A DNA stretch of 31,251 nt from Clostridiaceae bacterium (GCA_902362365.1 CABIVQ010000041.1:1-31251), one strand, 5' to 3'; positions 16,492-24,750 are shown, numbered from the stretch's first letter. Program-made: numbers and translations. The notes: generated by a model from the sequence alone, not told the origin.

Positions 16492-17673
16492 CTAATTCAA
16501 ATAGTCTAAAGCTATTTGACATAAACTTTTACATAATACTTTCATATTCTCATCATCCCAAGCAAATTTTGAGTTATGATGAAGAATAGGATTTTTTTCA
16601 TCTTCCGCAATTCCTACAAATACAAATGTAGCAGGAACATTTTTTGCAAGATAAGCGAAATCTTCACCTCCCATTGATGGTTCTTTTAATTCAAATACAT
16701 TTTTATCACCAATAACTTTAGCTATAGATGAAGTTGCTAAATCAGTCATATCATTGTCGTTTATTAATGGTGGGAATTGTCTAATGTATTCATATTCGTA
16801 CGTTGCACCTTGACAAGTAGTGATTCCTTTTACTATATCTTCTATAGTTTTTTCAGCAAAAAGTCTAGTTTCTTCGTCGAAAGTTCTAACAGTACCACCA
16901 ACTATTGCCTCAGTAGGTATAGCATTGTGACAATCAAGATTTCCAGCTTTTAAATGACAACAAGATATAACAAGTGGGATTACTGGATTGTTTTTTCTAC
17001 TTACAATAGTTTGAAGCGTATTTACTATTTGACATAAAATAGGGATAGGGTCTATAGAATTTTGAGGAACTCCACCATGGCCACCTTTACCAATTACTTT
17101 TATATTGAAAATATCAGGTGATGCCATCATAGGACCATGTTTTACACCAACAGTTCCTGTTTTTAGTCCTCCCCATAAATGTCCACCAATAGCAGCATCT
17201 ACCTTAGGATTTTCTAAGATTCTTTCTTCAATCATAGGAAGAGCTCCACCTGTGATTTCTTCATCTGGTTGGAACATTAATTTTACATTACCATGTAATT
17301 CATCTTTAAGTTCATTTAAAATCATAGCAGCTCTAAGCAGTGAAGCAGTGTGACCATCATGACCACAAGCATGCATGACACCAGGAACTTGTGATTTAAA
17401 TTCAACGTCAGTTTCTTCATTTACTCTAAGAGCGTCCATATCAGCTCTAAGCAAAATCGTCTTTCCAGGGTATTTACCTTTTATTAAGCCAATAACACCT
17501 GTTTTGGCAACATTAGTTTGAACTTCTATGCCTAAATTGTTAAGCGTATCAGCTACTAACTTAGATGTTTTAAATTCTGCATATCCAACTTCAGGATTTC
17601 TATGTAGCTCATGTCTAATATCAACGATATTAGAATAATACTTTTCACAGAGTTCATTAATTTTATTTACCAT
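16492..17673 (-). CDS. M20 family amidohydrolase (AbgA-like), first gene of the operon
   Basis: This 393-residue M20D metallopeptidase is a paralogue of the enzyme at 13599. The metal ligands lie in RADMDAL, HACGHDGHTASL (Cys103, His105) and PDEE (Glu138-Glu139). The downstream PAEE-type motif is PDEE here and PAEE in the paralogue. The lid domain begins near GKGGHGGVP. AAGGGGG lies 6 nt before the ATG at 17673; the frame also extends to 17760 but without a site. It is followed closely by AbgT. The two M20 enzymes may form one heteromeric hydrolase, as AbgA and AbgB do, or may have different substrates. Confidence 0.9.
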   Translation of the reverse strand: MVNKINELCEKYYSNIVDIRHELHRNPEVGYAEFKTSKLVADTLNNLGIEVQTNVAKTGVIGLIKGKYPGKTILLRADMDALRVNEETDVEFKSQVPGVMHACGHDGHTASLLRAAMILNELKDELHGNVKLMFQPDEEITGGALPMIEERILENPKVDAAIGGHLWGGLKTGTVGVKHGPMMASPDIFNIKVIGKGGHGGVPQNSIDPIPILCQIVNTLQTIVSRKNNPVIPLVISCCHLKAGNLDCHNAIPTEAIVGGTVRTFDEETRLFAEKTIEDIVKGITTCQGATYEYEYIRQFPPLINDNDMTDLATSSIAKVIGDKNVFELKEPSMGGEDFAYLAKNVPATFVFVGIAEDEKNPILHHNSKFAWDDENMKVLCKSLCQIALDYLN

Positions 17674-17706
17674 AATATTCCCCCTTTTTATTGATGTGAT
17701 TATCGA

Positions 17707-17735
17707 AATGATAGTGTGTGTTTTAATAATGATAG
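17707..17735. promoter_or_regulatory. Direct repeat AATGATAG with 21-bp period
   Basis: AATGATAG occurs at 17707-17714 and again at 17728-17735, exactly two helical turns apart. It lies in the leader of the minus-strand M20/AbgT operon and about 170 bp upstream of a LytTR regulator gene. Two short direct repeats about 21 bp apart is the known layout of LytTR binding sites. The base sequence does not clearly match the AgrA-type consensus, so the assignment is tentative. Confidence 0.35.
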
Positions 17736-17768
17736 CACCGAAAATAGATAAATGCCACAATCATTTTG

Positions 17769-17783
17769 AATTTTCTGTAAAAT
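17769..17783. promoter_or_regulatory. CodY-like box upstream of the M20/AbgT operon
   Basis: The 15-mer AATTTTCTGTAAAAT matches the CodY consensus AATTTTCWGAAAATT at 13 of 15 positions, on either strand. CodY represses peptide and amino-acid scavenging genes when branched-chain amino acids and GTP are plentiful. That would suit an N-acyl-amino-acid hydrolase operon. Confidence 0.5.
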
Positions 17784-17799
17784 AAAAAGTGATAAACGT

Positions 17800-17811
17800 T
17801 TGCCATGGCAA
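17800..17811. promoter_or_regulatory. Perfect 12-bp palindrome in the divergent intergenic region
   Basis: TTGCCATGGCAA is a perfect palindrome, relatively GC-rich for its surroundings. It lies between the M20/AbgT operon (minus strand) and the LytTR gene (plus strand). It may be an operator; the cognate regulator is unknown. Confidence 0.35.
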
Positions 17812-17878
17812 TTTAAAAAAATTTAGATATATAAAAATAATTAAGCTAAAGAATACAGAAATCTTGATAGATAAAAAA

Positions 17879-17907
17879 TTTGTAAATATAAATACGTAGT
17901 GTATAAT
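17879..17907 (+). promoter_or_regulatory. Sigma-A promoter of the LytTR two-component operon
   Basis: TTTGTA at 17879-17884 and TATAAT at 17902-17907 are separated by 17 bp. The transcript would begin near 17914, which rules out the upstream TTG at 17907 as start of the regulator and supports 17952. Confidence 0.65.
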
Positions 17908-17951
17908 TGTTATGTATTAAAAAAGTGAAAAATTTGAAGGAGGGATATTAT

Positions 17952-18641
17952 TTGAATATAGTTATAGTAGAAGATGAAAGCAACATAAGTGACTTAATTT
18001 ATAAAACTATTAATGATATTTATCCTAATGCAAAAGTTAGTATATTTGAAAATGCAAAAGATGCTCTTGATTATGCAAATGCTAATCATATAGATATATT
18101 TTTATTAGATATACAATTAAATGATTATAAGGGAACCTTATTAGCTAAACAAATAAGGTCAATAGATACATATAAATATACACCTATAGTATTCATAATA
18201 GCTCTAGCAAATGAAGAACTTTATGCATATAGAGAAATAAAAAGTTATAGTTTTTTAACAAAGCCTTTTACAAAAGATGAGCTACTAAAAACACTTAAGG
18301 ATGTTATAGAATATAAAAAACATTTAAATCCTCAAAATAAGAAATTAAAAATTACACAAAAGCTATTTGTATTTGAATATGAGTTAAAGGACATTGTATA
18401 TATAGAATCATTTGGGAAAAAATTAGAAATCCATTTAAATAAAGGTAATGAAGTAATATCTGGATATTCATTAAAATCAATACTTGAACTTATAGATGAC
18501 TCGCATTTTATTCAGTGTCATAAAAGTTATATAGTTAATAAAAATTATATAGAAAAGATTGATAAGGTAAATAAGATAATTCATCTTAGTACTTCTGATA
18601 ATATACCTGTAGGAAAGAAGTTTGAGTGTAATGTTTTATAG
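17952..18641 (+). CDS. LytTR-family response regulator
   Basis: This 229-residue regulator has a receiver domain (about 1-120) with acidic residues Glu7-Asp8, phospho-acceptor Asp53 in FLLDIQ and Lys104 in LTKPF. It is followed by a LytTR DNA-binding domain (about 135-229; ELKDIVYIESFGKKLEIHL, then HFIQCHKSYIVNKNYIEKI). Such proteins (AgrA, VirR, BlpR type) control peptide signalling, bacteriocin or cell-surface genes. The start is TTG at 17952 behind AAGGAGGG. Its end overlaps the start of the sensor kinase gene, so the two are translated together. The likely targets are its own operon and the ABC transporter downstream. Confidence 0.9.
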   Translation: MNIVIVEDESNISDLIYKTINDIYPNAKVSIFENAKDALDYANANHIDIFLLDIQLNDYKGTLLAKQIRSIDTYKYTPIVFIIALANEELYAYREIKSYSFLTKPFTKDELLKTLKDVIEYKKHLNPQNKKLKITQKLFVFEYELKDIVYIESFGKKLEIHLNKGNEVISGYSLKSILELIDDSHFIQCHKSYIVNKNYIEKIDKVNKIIHLSTSDNIPVGKKFECNVL

Positions 18642-19971
18642 AGTAATATTTCAAGCATTACTTGATAGTTTATCTACATTTCTTATATATAACTATCTAA
18701 TTAACAAAAATATAAATAAGAACAACAAAAACTTGCTTTGGATTTTACTTACTACAGTTATATATACAATAGCTAGAATTGACAGTACACCTGTTGATGG
18801 TATAAGTCAAAGTAAGATTTTCTTTACATATGCAAATTATGATCTGTTCCCTGTAAATTCTATTTTAGGTGTATTATTTTTAGTACTTGGATTTATGATT
18901 TTAAATAGCTATTTATTTAAATCTAGTAATAGCGAAACCTTTTATCTTACATTAGTTTCTATTGTGATTTTTATTTCTGTTAGGTTAATCATAATATCTA
19001 TATTTAGCTATATTGGTTTAACTAACACAAGTGCTTATGAATATGGATATAGGATTTTGATGCTCTTTATCTTATACTTCACATTAATTTTTCTTAAATT
19101 ACCTATTTACAAATTTAGGGAGTATTTAATAAGTAGCCAATATATATTTAAAATTGTAGTTATTAATTCTTTTATATTTTTGATATCATTAGTATCATTT
19201 TATAACTTTAATATATCTGTTTTATTAGAAAATATTATTTTCGTTTTAATATTTTTACGAATTATTTTGCTTATTAATTTTATTACATTAATAATTCAAA
19301 GAGAGAAGTTAATTCAAAAAAGAAGACTTGATACTATTGAAAATTATGTTCCAGTAATAGATGACTTAATTGATGAAGTAAGGTCTAAGCAACATGAATT
19401 TGATAATAAAATACTAGCTATTTACAGTGTTCTTGAAACATCACAAAATTTAGATGAAGCTAAGAATAAAATTGGTTCGTATAGTGATAGTATAAAAATA
19501 GATTATGGAATTAAGAAGATTATGGTTATTGATAATAAGGTTATAGCGGGATTTATTTATTCTAAGCTTAAATTAGCTAAATTAAGAAATATAACATTAG
19601 ATGTGAATATAGGTACTAAGTTAGATAAACTTCCTATTGAGGAGTATGAGCTGATTGAAATCTTAGGAATACTAATAGATAATGCTATTGAAGCTAGTGT
19701 TTTTAATGATGTTATATATTTAGATATAAATAAAAATAATGATAGTTTAGAAGTTTTGTTAAGAAATCCTTACAAATACACTTCTAATTTAGAATTCAGT
19801 AAGATGTTTGAATTAGGTTATTCTACAAAATCAAAAAAATCTAGAGGATATGGATTGTACAATGTAAAAAATATAGTCCAAAACAATAAGGGAAATATAT
19901 TATTTAGTAATTCTACAATAAATAATAACAACTATATTACAATAGGGGTATCATTACCATATTATTATTAA
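18631..19971 (+). CDS. AgrC-type membrane sensor histidine kinase (GHKL)
   Basis: This sensor has 446 residues. The N-terminal half (about 1-225) holds six or seven membrane helices, as in peptide-sensing HPK10 kinases. A coiled linker leads to the phospho-acceptor His255 in KQHEFDNKI, then a GHKL ATPase domain with an N box around Asn351 (LIDNAIEAS) and a G box near residue 406 (GYGLYNVKN). The ATG at 18631 overlaps the regulator gene by 11 nt. The pair forms a complete signalling unit. A modified or cyclic peptide is a plausible ligand by family, but no AgrB or AgrD gene is present nearby. Confidence 0.88.
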   Translation: MFYRVIFQALLDSLSTFLIYNYLINKNINKNNKNLLWILLTTVIYTIARIDSTPVDGISQSKIFFTYANYDLFPVNSILGVLFLVLGFMILNSYLFKSSNSETFYLTLVSIVIFISVRLIIISIFSYIGLTNTSAYEYGYRILMLFILYFTLIFLKLPIYKFREYLISSQYIFKIVVINSFIFLISLVSFYNFNISVLLENIIFVLIFLRIILLINFITLIIQREKLIQKRRLDTIENYVPVIDDLIDEVRSKQHEFDNKILAIYSVLETSQNLDEAKNKIGSYSDSIKIDYGIKKIMVIDNKVIAGFIYSKLKLAKLRNITLDVNIGTKLDKLPIEEYELIEILGILIDNAIEASVFNDVIYLDINKNNDSLEVLLRNPYKYTSNLEFSKMFELGYSTKSKKSRGYGLYNVKNIVQNNKGNILFSNSTINNNNYITIGVSLPYYY

Positions 19972-19991
19972 AAAGTAAATAATTCGAGAAC

Positions 19992-20044
19992 AAAAGGAGG
20001 TTTTAGAGGTATGAAAGAGTTTTGTACCTTTAAAACCTCCTTTT
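19992..20044 (+). terminator. Large 20-bp hairpin between the sensor kinase and ABC genes
   Basis: Arms at 19992-20011 and 20025-20044 pair over 20 bp with a single G-U and a 13-nt loop. The 5' arm contains AAGGAGG and the 3' arm ends in CCTCCTTTTATT. It can act as a terminator, weakly in T content. The arm also holds a strong ribosome binding site followed 10 nt later by ATG (20011) and a 13-codon frame, MKEFCTFKTSFYS, ending at TAA. That mini-ORF may be chance. Confidence 0.7.
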
Positions 20045-20056
20045 ATTCCTAAATTA

Positions 20057-20084
20057 TTGAATAAGAATTTTTTATACTTATACT
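20057..20084 (+). promoter_or_regulatory. Promoter of the ABC transporter operon
   Basis: TTGAAT (20057-20062) and TATACT (20079-20084) are separated by 16 bp. They lie about 40 bp before the first permease gene, and AAGGAG precedes that gene's ATG. Confidence 0.5.
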
Positions 20085-20122
20085 AGAGTTATAAGAAAAT
20101 TGATTTAAGGAGTAAGATTAAT

Positions 20123-20887
20123 ATGGTTAATTTAATTAGATTAGAAACAAAAAAAGTATTTAAACCAGTCATTACAACACTAATAATTACAACCTTGGTG
20201 TTTTTGGCTATTGTGATTAAAATGGGAAATGAGTATTATTTACAACATAGCTTTGAGTTTTGGACTGTGTCAATTGATTATATAGCGATAATATTTCCAG
20301 TTTTAGCTGTATGCCCTACTTGTTGGGTTATGTATTATGAAAGAAAGAACAAATTTTTACTTTACACAGTTACGAGGGTTTCTAAAAAAGATTATATACT
20401 TTCAAAATGGATTGTTTGTGTAGTAAGTGCATTCTTAATTATATTTATACCAATGTTTATATCTGGAATGTACTCATTATCTTTTTTAAATAATGTACAT
20501 ACACCAGCGTCTTATGAATCACCTTTTTATTTGAATTTATTCATGCCTGAGTTTTTAATAAATCATACTTATTTATATGTGTTTATACATTGTTTATGGG
20601 ATGGGATTTTAGCAATGATTGTGGCTACTATGGGATTTATATTTTCTATTTACTTAGATAATATATTTGTTATTCTTACAGGTCCTTTCATTTATGTTAC
20701 TTTAGATAATTTTATAATGGCTACTTTAGGATTTCACAAACAAAGATTTATTGCTTCATTTTATGTTAATACTATGAGCCCTACTAATACATTTAACTTA
20801 TTAGTAGGACCGGCTATATCTATTTTATTTATAATCATACTTTTGATAATCTTTAAATTAAAAAAAGCAAAAGTATATAACTTATAG
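20123..20887 (+). CDS. ABC-2 type permease subunit, first
   Basis: This 254-residue membrane protein has six hydrophobic helices and no soluble domain, typical of the small permeases of bacteriocin-immunity or drug-efflux exporters (ABC-2 superfamily). The ATG has AAGGAG at 20107-20112. The next permease gene starts 9 nt after its stop, and the ATPase gene is third. All three would assemble as a heteromeric exporter in the cytoplasmic membrane. The substrate is unknown; the adjacent LytTR system suggests an antimicrobial or signalling peptide. I do not recognise a closer family. Confidence 0.75.
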   Translation: MVNLIRLETKKVFKPVITTLIITTLVFLAIVIKMGNEYYLQHSFEFWTVSIDYIAIIFPVLAVCPTCWVMYYERKNKFLLYTVTRVSKKDYILSKWIVCVVSAFLIIFIPMFISGMYSLSFLNNVHTPASYESPFYLNLFMPEFLINHTYLYVFIHCLWDGILAMIVATMGFIFSIYLDNIFVILTGPFIYVTLDNFIMATLGFHKQRFIASFYVNTMSPTNTFNLLVGPAISILFIIILLIIFKLKKAKVYNL

Positions 20888-20895
20888 GTGATATT

Positions 20896-22407
20896 ATGAA
20901 TTCTTTATACAAATTAGAAATGAATAAACTTTTGTCTAACAAATTAATATTTCTATGGTTAGTTTTAATTATTTTTAATCTAGATACAAGAATAAATGGA
21001 AATTTATCGTCACAACAATTTATAGTAGAAGCACTATCTAATCACTACTATACAATATATTTTATGATTCCAATGTTCTTATTAATGATTATTTCAGGTT
21101 TAGATGATGATTATCAATACGCATTAATTAGAAGTAAAACATATTGGAATTACTTTAAATCGAAAATATATGCTTATGGGATATTTTCAACATTGTTTGT
21201 TTTATCTCAATGTTTAATAATAGCAATTATGTCAATTGGATTAAGAAATGATGATAGTTTTAATAATATAAACTCTATGATGTATGATGTTTTATATTTT
21301 TATTCTAATAAATTTAATAGTCCTAGTGAAATTATTTTGTATATGACTATTTATATGATTTTAGGGCTTTTTATGACTAGCTTACTTATATGTACTATAA
21401 GTCATTATTTTAGTAAAAAAACATCTATAAAAATAATTATATTTGTTTATTTACTTTCTGCTCTTAGCATTAAAATAACTGTACCAAAATTTATATCATT
21501 TTTATTTATTAATACTTATATAATTTTTCATCATAGTTTTATCTTTGGTTTTGGGATTACACCAAATTTAATAATAGAAATTTTATTTATCTTATTTATT
21601 TGCAAAATAAATAAGGATTATTGGAATAAAGATATTTCTATAAAAAAGACATCAAAGAATAGAGGTATTTATAAATATCATAGTAAGTCTTTATTTACTA
21701 AATCAAATATAATGGCTATGACATTTGTATTAATAATAATGAGTGTGTGGAAGCTAACACCCTTAGATAATGATTTATCTGTAAATAATTACTTAATAAA
21801 TATTTTTTCGGGGTCTTTCTTTGGAGAGTTTAATCCATTTACTTTGTTAGAAATGCTGGTACTTAACTTAGCACCTATATATTTATTAGGCATATTTATT
21901 GAGCGTGAATGTAATGATAGAACTGTATCTTTAAATATAAGATTAGGAAGTACCTTACCATGGTTTAAATCTATTATAACTGTGTCATTAAAATTTATAT
22001 TGCTATATACAGTGCTAAATGTATTAATACCTATTTTTATAGGTATATTACTTGGAACAAATTTTGAACCTGGTATTTATAATTTGATTTTTACAATATT
22101 TATTACAAAATTATTAAGTATAGTATTTGAATTTTTTATTTTATTTTTAGTTTATACCTTTACTAAGAATATAACGGTTTCATTTTTTAGTTTAATATTA
22201 TTTAATCTAGTAAGTATGATTTTATCTAAATTTATTTATTATATACCATTTGGTATTTCAAGCTTGCTTAGGTATAAATTTGTATTAAATGAGTATGGAA
22301 TGAATTATGGACTAAATTTTAAATTTGTTATTTTAGAATTATTAATACTAATTACTATAATGCTAATTAATCTAAATTCAAAGCATAAAAAGTTAATAAT
22401 TAAGTAA
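20896..22407 (+). CDS. ABC-2 type permease subunit, second and larger
   Basis: This 503-residue membrane protein has about 12 hydrophobic helices in two blocks of six, separated by a basic loop (about 240-275, KKTSKNRGIYKYHSKSLF). It looks like a duplicated ABC-2 permease. AGGTGAT precedes the ATG, and the ATPase gene follows after 21 nt. Together with the 254-residue permease it gives 18 helices per complex, more than the classical 12, so the assembly may be asymmetric. The substrate is not evident. Confidence 0.75.
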   Translation: MNSLYKLEMNKLLSNKLIFLWLVLIIFNLDTRINGNLSSQQFIVEALSNHYYTIYFMIPMFLLMIISGLDDDYQYALIRSKTYWNYFKSKIYAYGIFSTLFVLSQCLIIAIMSIGLRNDDSFNNINSMMYDVLYFYSNKFNSPSEIILYMTIYMILGLFMTSLLICTISHYFSKKTSIKIIIFVYLLSALSIKITVPKFISFLFINTYIIFHHSFIFGFGITPNLIIEILFILFICKINKDYWNKDISIKKTSKNRGIYKYHSKSLFTKSNIMAMTFVLIIMSVWKLTPLDNDLSVNNYLINIFSGSFFGEFNPFTLLEMLVLNLAPIYLLGIFIERECNDRTVSLNIRLGSTLPWFKSIITVSLKFILLYTVLNVLIPIFIGILLGTNFEPGIYNLIFTIFITKLLSIVFEFFILFLVYTFTKNITVSFFSLILFNLVSMILSKFIYYIPFGISSLLRYKFVLNEYGMNYGLNFKFVILELLILITIMLINLNSKHKKLIIK

Positions 22408-22427
22408 ATTTAAAGGAGAGAATTAAC

Positions 22428-23099
22428 ATGAATGTTGCAATAAAATTAGAGAATGTAAGTAAGTCATACAATGGTACAACTATTTTAAATAATATAAATC
22501 TAGAAATAAATAAAGGAAAATGTGTGGGAATTATAGGTTCTAATGGTAGTGGAAAATCAGTTTTATTTAAAACAATATGTGGATTTGTTTCACCAGATAA
22601 AGGAGCTACATTTATAAGAGGTCTAAAGCTAGGGGAAAAAATAGACTTTCCTGAAAATGTAGGTGTTTTTATTAATGAGCCAGGATATATAAGCATATTT
22701 AATGGTTTTCAAAATTTAAAGTTTTTAGCTGATATAAATAATAAAATAGATGATAAAAAAATAAAACAGACTATGGAAAAAGTAGGTTTAAATCCAAATA
22801 ATAAAGCAAAGGTTCAAGATTACTCTCTTGGTATGAAGCAAAAGCTAGGGATAGCTCAAGCTATAATGGAAGATCAAGATATATTAGTTTTGGACGAGCC
22901 ATTTAATGCACTAGATTATAAAACTTATGAAGATATAAAAAATATAATAAAATCTTTGAAAGATGAAGGAAGAACTATATTATTAACAAGCCATAATTTT
23001 GAGGATATAGAGCAGCTTTGCGATAGTGTTTATTTAATTGAAGAAGGTAGGCTAGAGCTTGTAACTCCAGAAATTATTGATAGATATAGAAAAAGATAG
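22428..23099 (+). CDS. ABC transporter ATP-binding protein (BcrA-like)
   Basis: This 223-residue ATPase energises the two permeases encoded upstream. All motifs are intact: Walker A GSNGSGKS (37-44), signature YSLGMKQ (132-138), Walker B DILVLDEP (151-158) and the switch His189 in TSHN. The short length and the NEPGYI Q-loop region fit the BcrA/LanF class of exporter ATPases tied to peptide-antibiotic immunity. AAAGGAG precedes the ATG. A strong terminator follows, closing the operon. Confidence 0.92.
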   Translation: MNVAIKLENVSKSYNGTTILNNINLEINKGKCVGIIGSNGSGKSVLFKTICGFVSPDKGATFIRGLKLGEKIDFPENVGVFINEPGYISIFNGFQNLKFLADINNKIDDKKIKQTMEKVGLNPNNKAKVQDYSLGMKQKLGIAQAIMEDQDILVLDEPFNALDYKTYEDIKNIIKSLKDEGRTILLTSHNFEDIEQLCDSVYLIEEGRLELVTPEIIDRYRKR

Positions 23100-23114
23100 T
23101 TTAATAGATGAATT

Positions 23115-23142
23115 AAGCCAGCAAATACTTTGCTGGCTTTTA
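23115..23142 (+). terminator. Terminator of the ABC operon
   Basis: Perfect 11-bp arms AAGCCAGCAAA and TTTGCTGGCTT with a 3-nt loop are followed by a short T run. Confidence 0.92.
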
Positions 23143-23180
23143 ATATTCTAGGTACATAAAAAATAATTGTATTTTTTTAT

Positions 23181-23229
23181 TTGATTAGATATAATTTTAA
23201 TATAGATATTTAACTAATTAGCTAAATAT
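23181..23229 (+). promoter_or_regulatory. Promoter with a 24-bp near-palindrome (SdpR-like operator)
   Basis: TTGATT at 23181-23186 is a candidate -35, and a -10 lies near 23204-23210. Positions 23206-23229 form a 24-bp inverted repeat centred on CTAATTAG, with arms ATATTTA and TAAATAT and one mismatched pair. It lies about 30 bp before an ArsR-type repressor gene and so is its probable autoregulatory operator. Confidence 0.6.
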
Positions 23230-23257
23230 ATATATCGAGATTGAAAGGAGTTATTGT

Positions 23258-23515
23258 ATGAGTAAAGCATTTAAAGCTTTAAGTGATAAAACTAGAAGAG
23301 AAATATTAAAAATGCTTAATGAGAAAGATATGAATGCAGGTGAGATAGCTGAACATTTCAATATGTCTAAGCCATCAATATCAAAGCATTTAGATATTTT
23401 AAGAGAAGCAGAACTTATAAGTTCTGAAAAAAAGGGGCAATTTGTAATTTATTCTATTAACACTTCTGTAATCAAAGAGGTTCTAGGGGGGTTCTTGGAA
23501 ATATTCAAAAAATAA
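23258..23515 (+). CDS. sdpR: ArsR-family transcriptional autorepressor, SdpR-like
   Basis: This 85-residue winged-helix protein has the HTH MNAGEIAEHFNMSKPSISKHLDIL written as helix 2, turn and recognition helix (about 24-48), then the wing EKKGQFVIYSIN. No Cys metal-binding motif is present, so it is not a metal-sensing ArsR. It is followed after 13 nt by an SdpI-family gene, the same order as the Bacillus subtilis sdpR-sdpI autoregulated immunity operon. In that model SdpI sequesters SdpR at the membrane when the toxin binds. GAAAGGAG precedes the ATG. Confidence 0.85.
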   Translation: MSKAFKALSDKTRREILKMLNEKDMNAGEIAEHFNMSKPSISKHLDILREAELISSEKKGQFVIYSINTSVIKEVLGGFLEIFKK

Positions 23516-23528
23516 AAAAGGGGATATT

Positions 23529-24125
23529 ATGAAAAAATTTGATTTTACAAGAATTATATTTTTAATTACATCATTTTTAATATTGATTGCAGGTTTTGTA
23601 ATACCTGACGGAAATATAAAAACTTCTATTGTTGGAGCTTCAGCTATTATTTCATTGGTTATATTAGATATACAAGCACCTAAGATATTAAAGTTATCAG
23701 AAGATAACCCTAAAATTAAGACTTTGAGGTTTTTGAATAGACTTACTCTATTTATTATTCTTATTTGCTCTATTTTTACTTTATTATTACCAATTGAAAC
23801 ACTATTTGTTTCTAGAAATAATGAAATATTAACTATTGGATTAGTTTCAATATTTATGATGGTTTTTGGCAATCTTTCACCTAAGATACCTTTTAATAGA
23901 TATTTTGGATTAAGACTTCCTTGGACTATAAGAGACGAGCAAACATGGAGGATAGCACATAAAATTGTAGGTTATTTATCTTTTCCTATTGCATTAATAA
24001 TGTTTACTTTATCATTCTTCTTTAATAGTGATAAAGTGGCAATTACTTGTGGCTTAACTTGGGTCGCAATACCAAGTATATATTCGTTCATATTTTATTA
24101 CAAAAAGTACAGATACATAAAATAA
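23529..24125 (+). CDS. sdpI: SdpI-family membrane immunity protein
   Basis: This 198-residue protein has six hydrophobic helices. The family hallmark GNLSPKIPFNRYFGLRLPW, followed by TIRDEQTWRIAHKI, is present at about residues 117-150. SdpI of B. subtilis gives immunity to the cannibalism toxin SdpC and signals to SdpR. No sdpC-like toxin gene is visible in the window, so this is an orphan immunity/sensor pair that may protect against a neighbour's peptide. It shares a transcript with the repressor gene and ends at a strong hairpin. Confidence 0.87.
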   Translation: MKKFDFTRIIFLITSFLILIAGFVIPDGNIKTSIVGASAIISLVILDIQAPKILKLSEDNPKIKTLRFLNRLTLFIILICSIFTLLLPIETLFVSRNNEILTIGLVSIFMMVFGNLSPKIPFNRYFGLRLPWTIRDEQTWRIAHKIVGYLSFPIALIMFTLSFFFNSDKVAITCGLTWVAIPSIYSFIFYYKKYRYIK

Positions 24126-24137
24126 CTTAATATATTA

Positions 24138-24169
24138 AAAAATGCTTATTCCAAGGGATAAGCATTTTT
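24138..24169 (+). terminator. Terminator of the sdpRI-like operon
   Basis: AAAAATGCTTAT and ATAAGCATTTTT pair around a short CC/GG-capped loop, with a terminal T run. Confidence 0.88.
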
Positions 24170-24323
24170 CATAGTTGTAATCGGTAATTAAATTATAAAT
24201 CAAGTCTATTATTTTCACATCATTTACACATTTTCTCTAAAGTAAAAGTAAATACTTGTGTAAGTATAAAATAGCACATATACTTATGTAAATAAAAGTT
24301 AAAAATTATTGGGAGATGATTTT

Positions 24324-24662
24324 ATGAGAAAATGTAAAATAGAAGTATTGAAGACGACACTCCACAAAGACTTAGCAGATGAGTACGGATGTGAAGGTAT
24401 AGGAGAGTGTCCTATGCATAAAGTGGGAGATGTATTTTTGGGAGATTATGCTAAGCCTGAAGGATTATGTGATGAAGCATGGAAAGTAATGTATCAGTAT
24501 GTGTTTGCTTTAGCCCATGGTAGTGAGAAGTTTTATTATGGCGATTGGATAGATAAAGAAGGAGTAGCTATATGCTCATGTAATGATGGTATTCGTCCTG
24601 TTATTTTTAAAATCGAGAGAACTGATGAAGAAGCTAAAATAGATTATACACCTGTTAGATAA
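24324..24662 (+). CDS. TIGR04076 family protein
   Basis: This 112-residue soluble protein of unknown function has the family pattern: an N-terminal CKIEVLKTTLHKDLADEY-like strand, then CEGIGECPMHKVGD, a central DEAWKVMYQYVFAL helix, and CSCNDGIRPVIFKIE near the C terminus. Several conserved Cys could bind a metal or be redox active. These proteins occur widely in anaerobes, often alone. GGGAG lies before the ATG at 24324; an in-frame TTG at 24309 overlaps the region before that site and is less likely. It stands alone between terminators. Confidence 0.82.
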   Translation: MRKCKIEVLKTTLHKDLADEYGCEGIGECPMHKVGDVFLGDYAKPEGLCDEAWKVMYQYVFALAHGSEKFYYGDWIDKEGVAICSCNDGIRPVIFKIERTDEEAKIDYTPVR

Positions 24663-24750
24663 ATATTGATTTTTATAGTATTATGATTTATTCTCATAAG
24701 AGATTAGGTATATCTTAAAAATAATTAATTGTCTAAAAAAGGGGGACAAA

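Noticed and set aside
20011..20052. AgrD-like signal peptide gene beside the AgrC-type kinase
   Set aside because: The frame has only 13 codons, no leader or charged tail, and no AgrB processing enzyme is nearby. Noted as a curiosity of the hairpin only.
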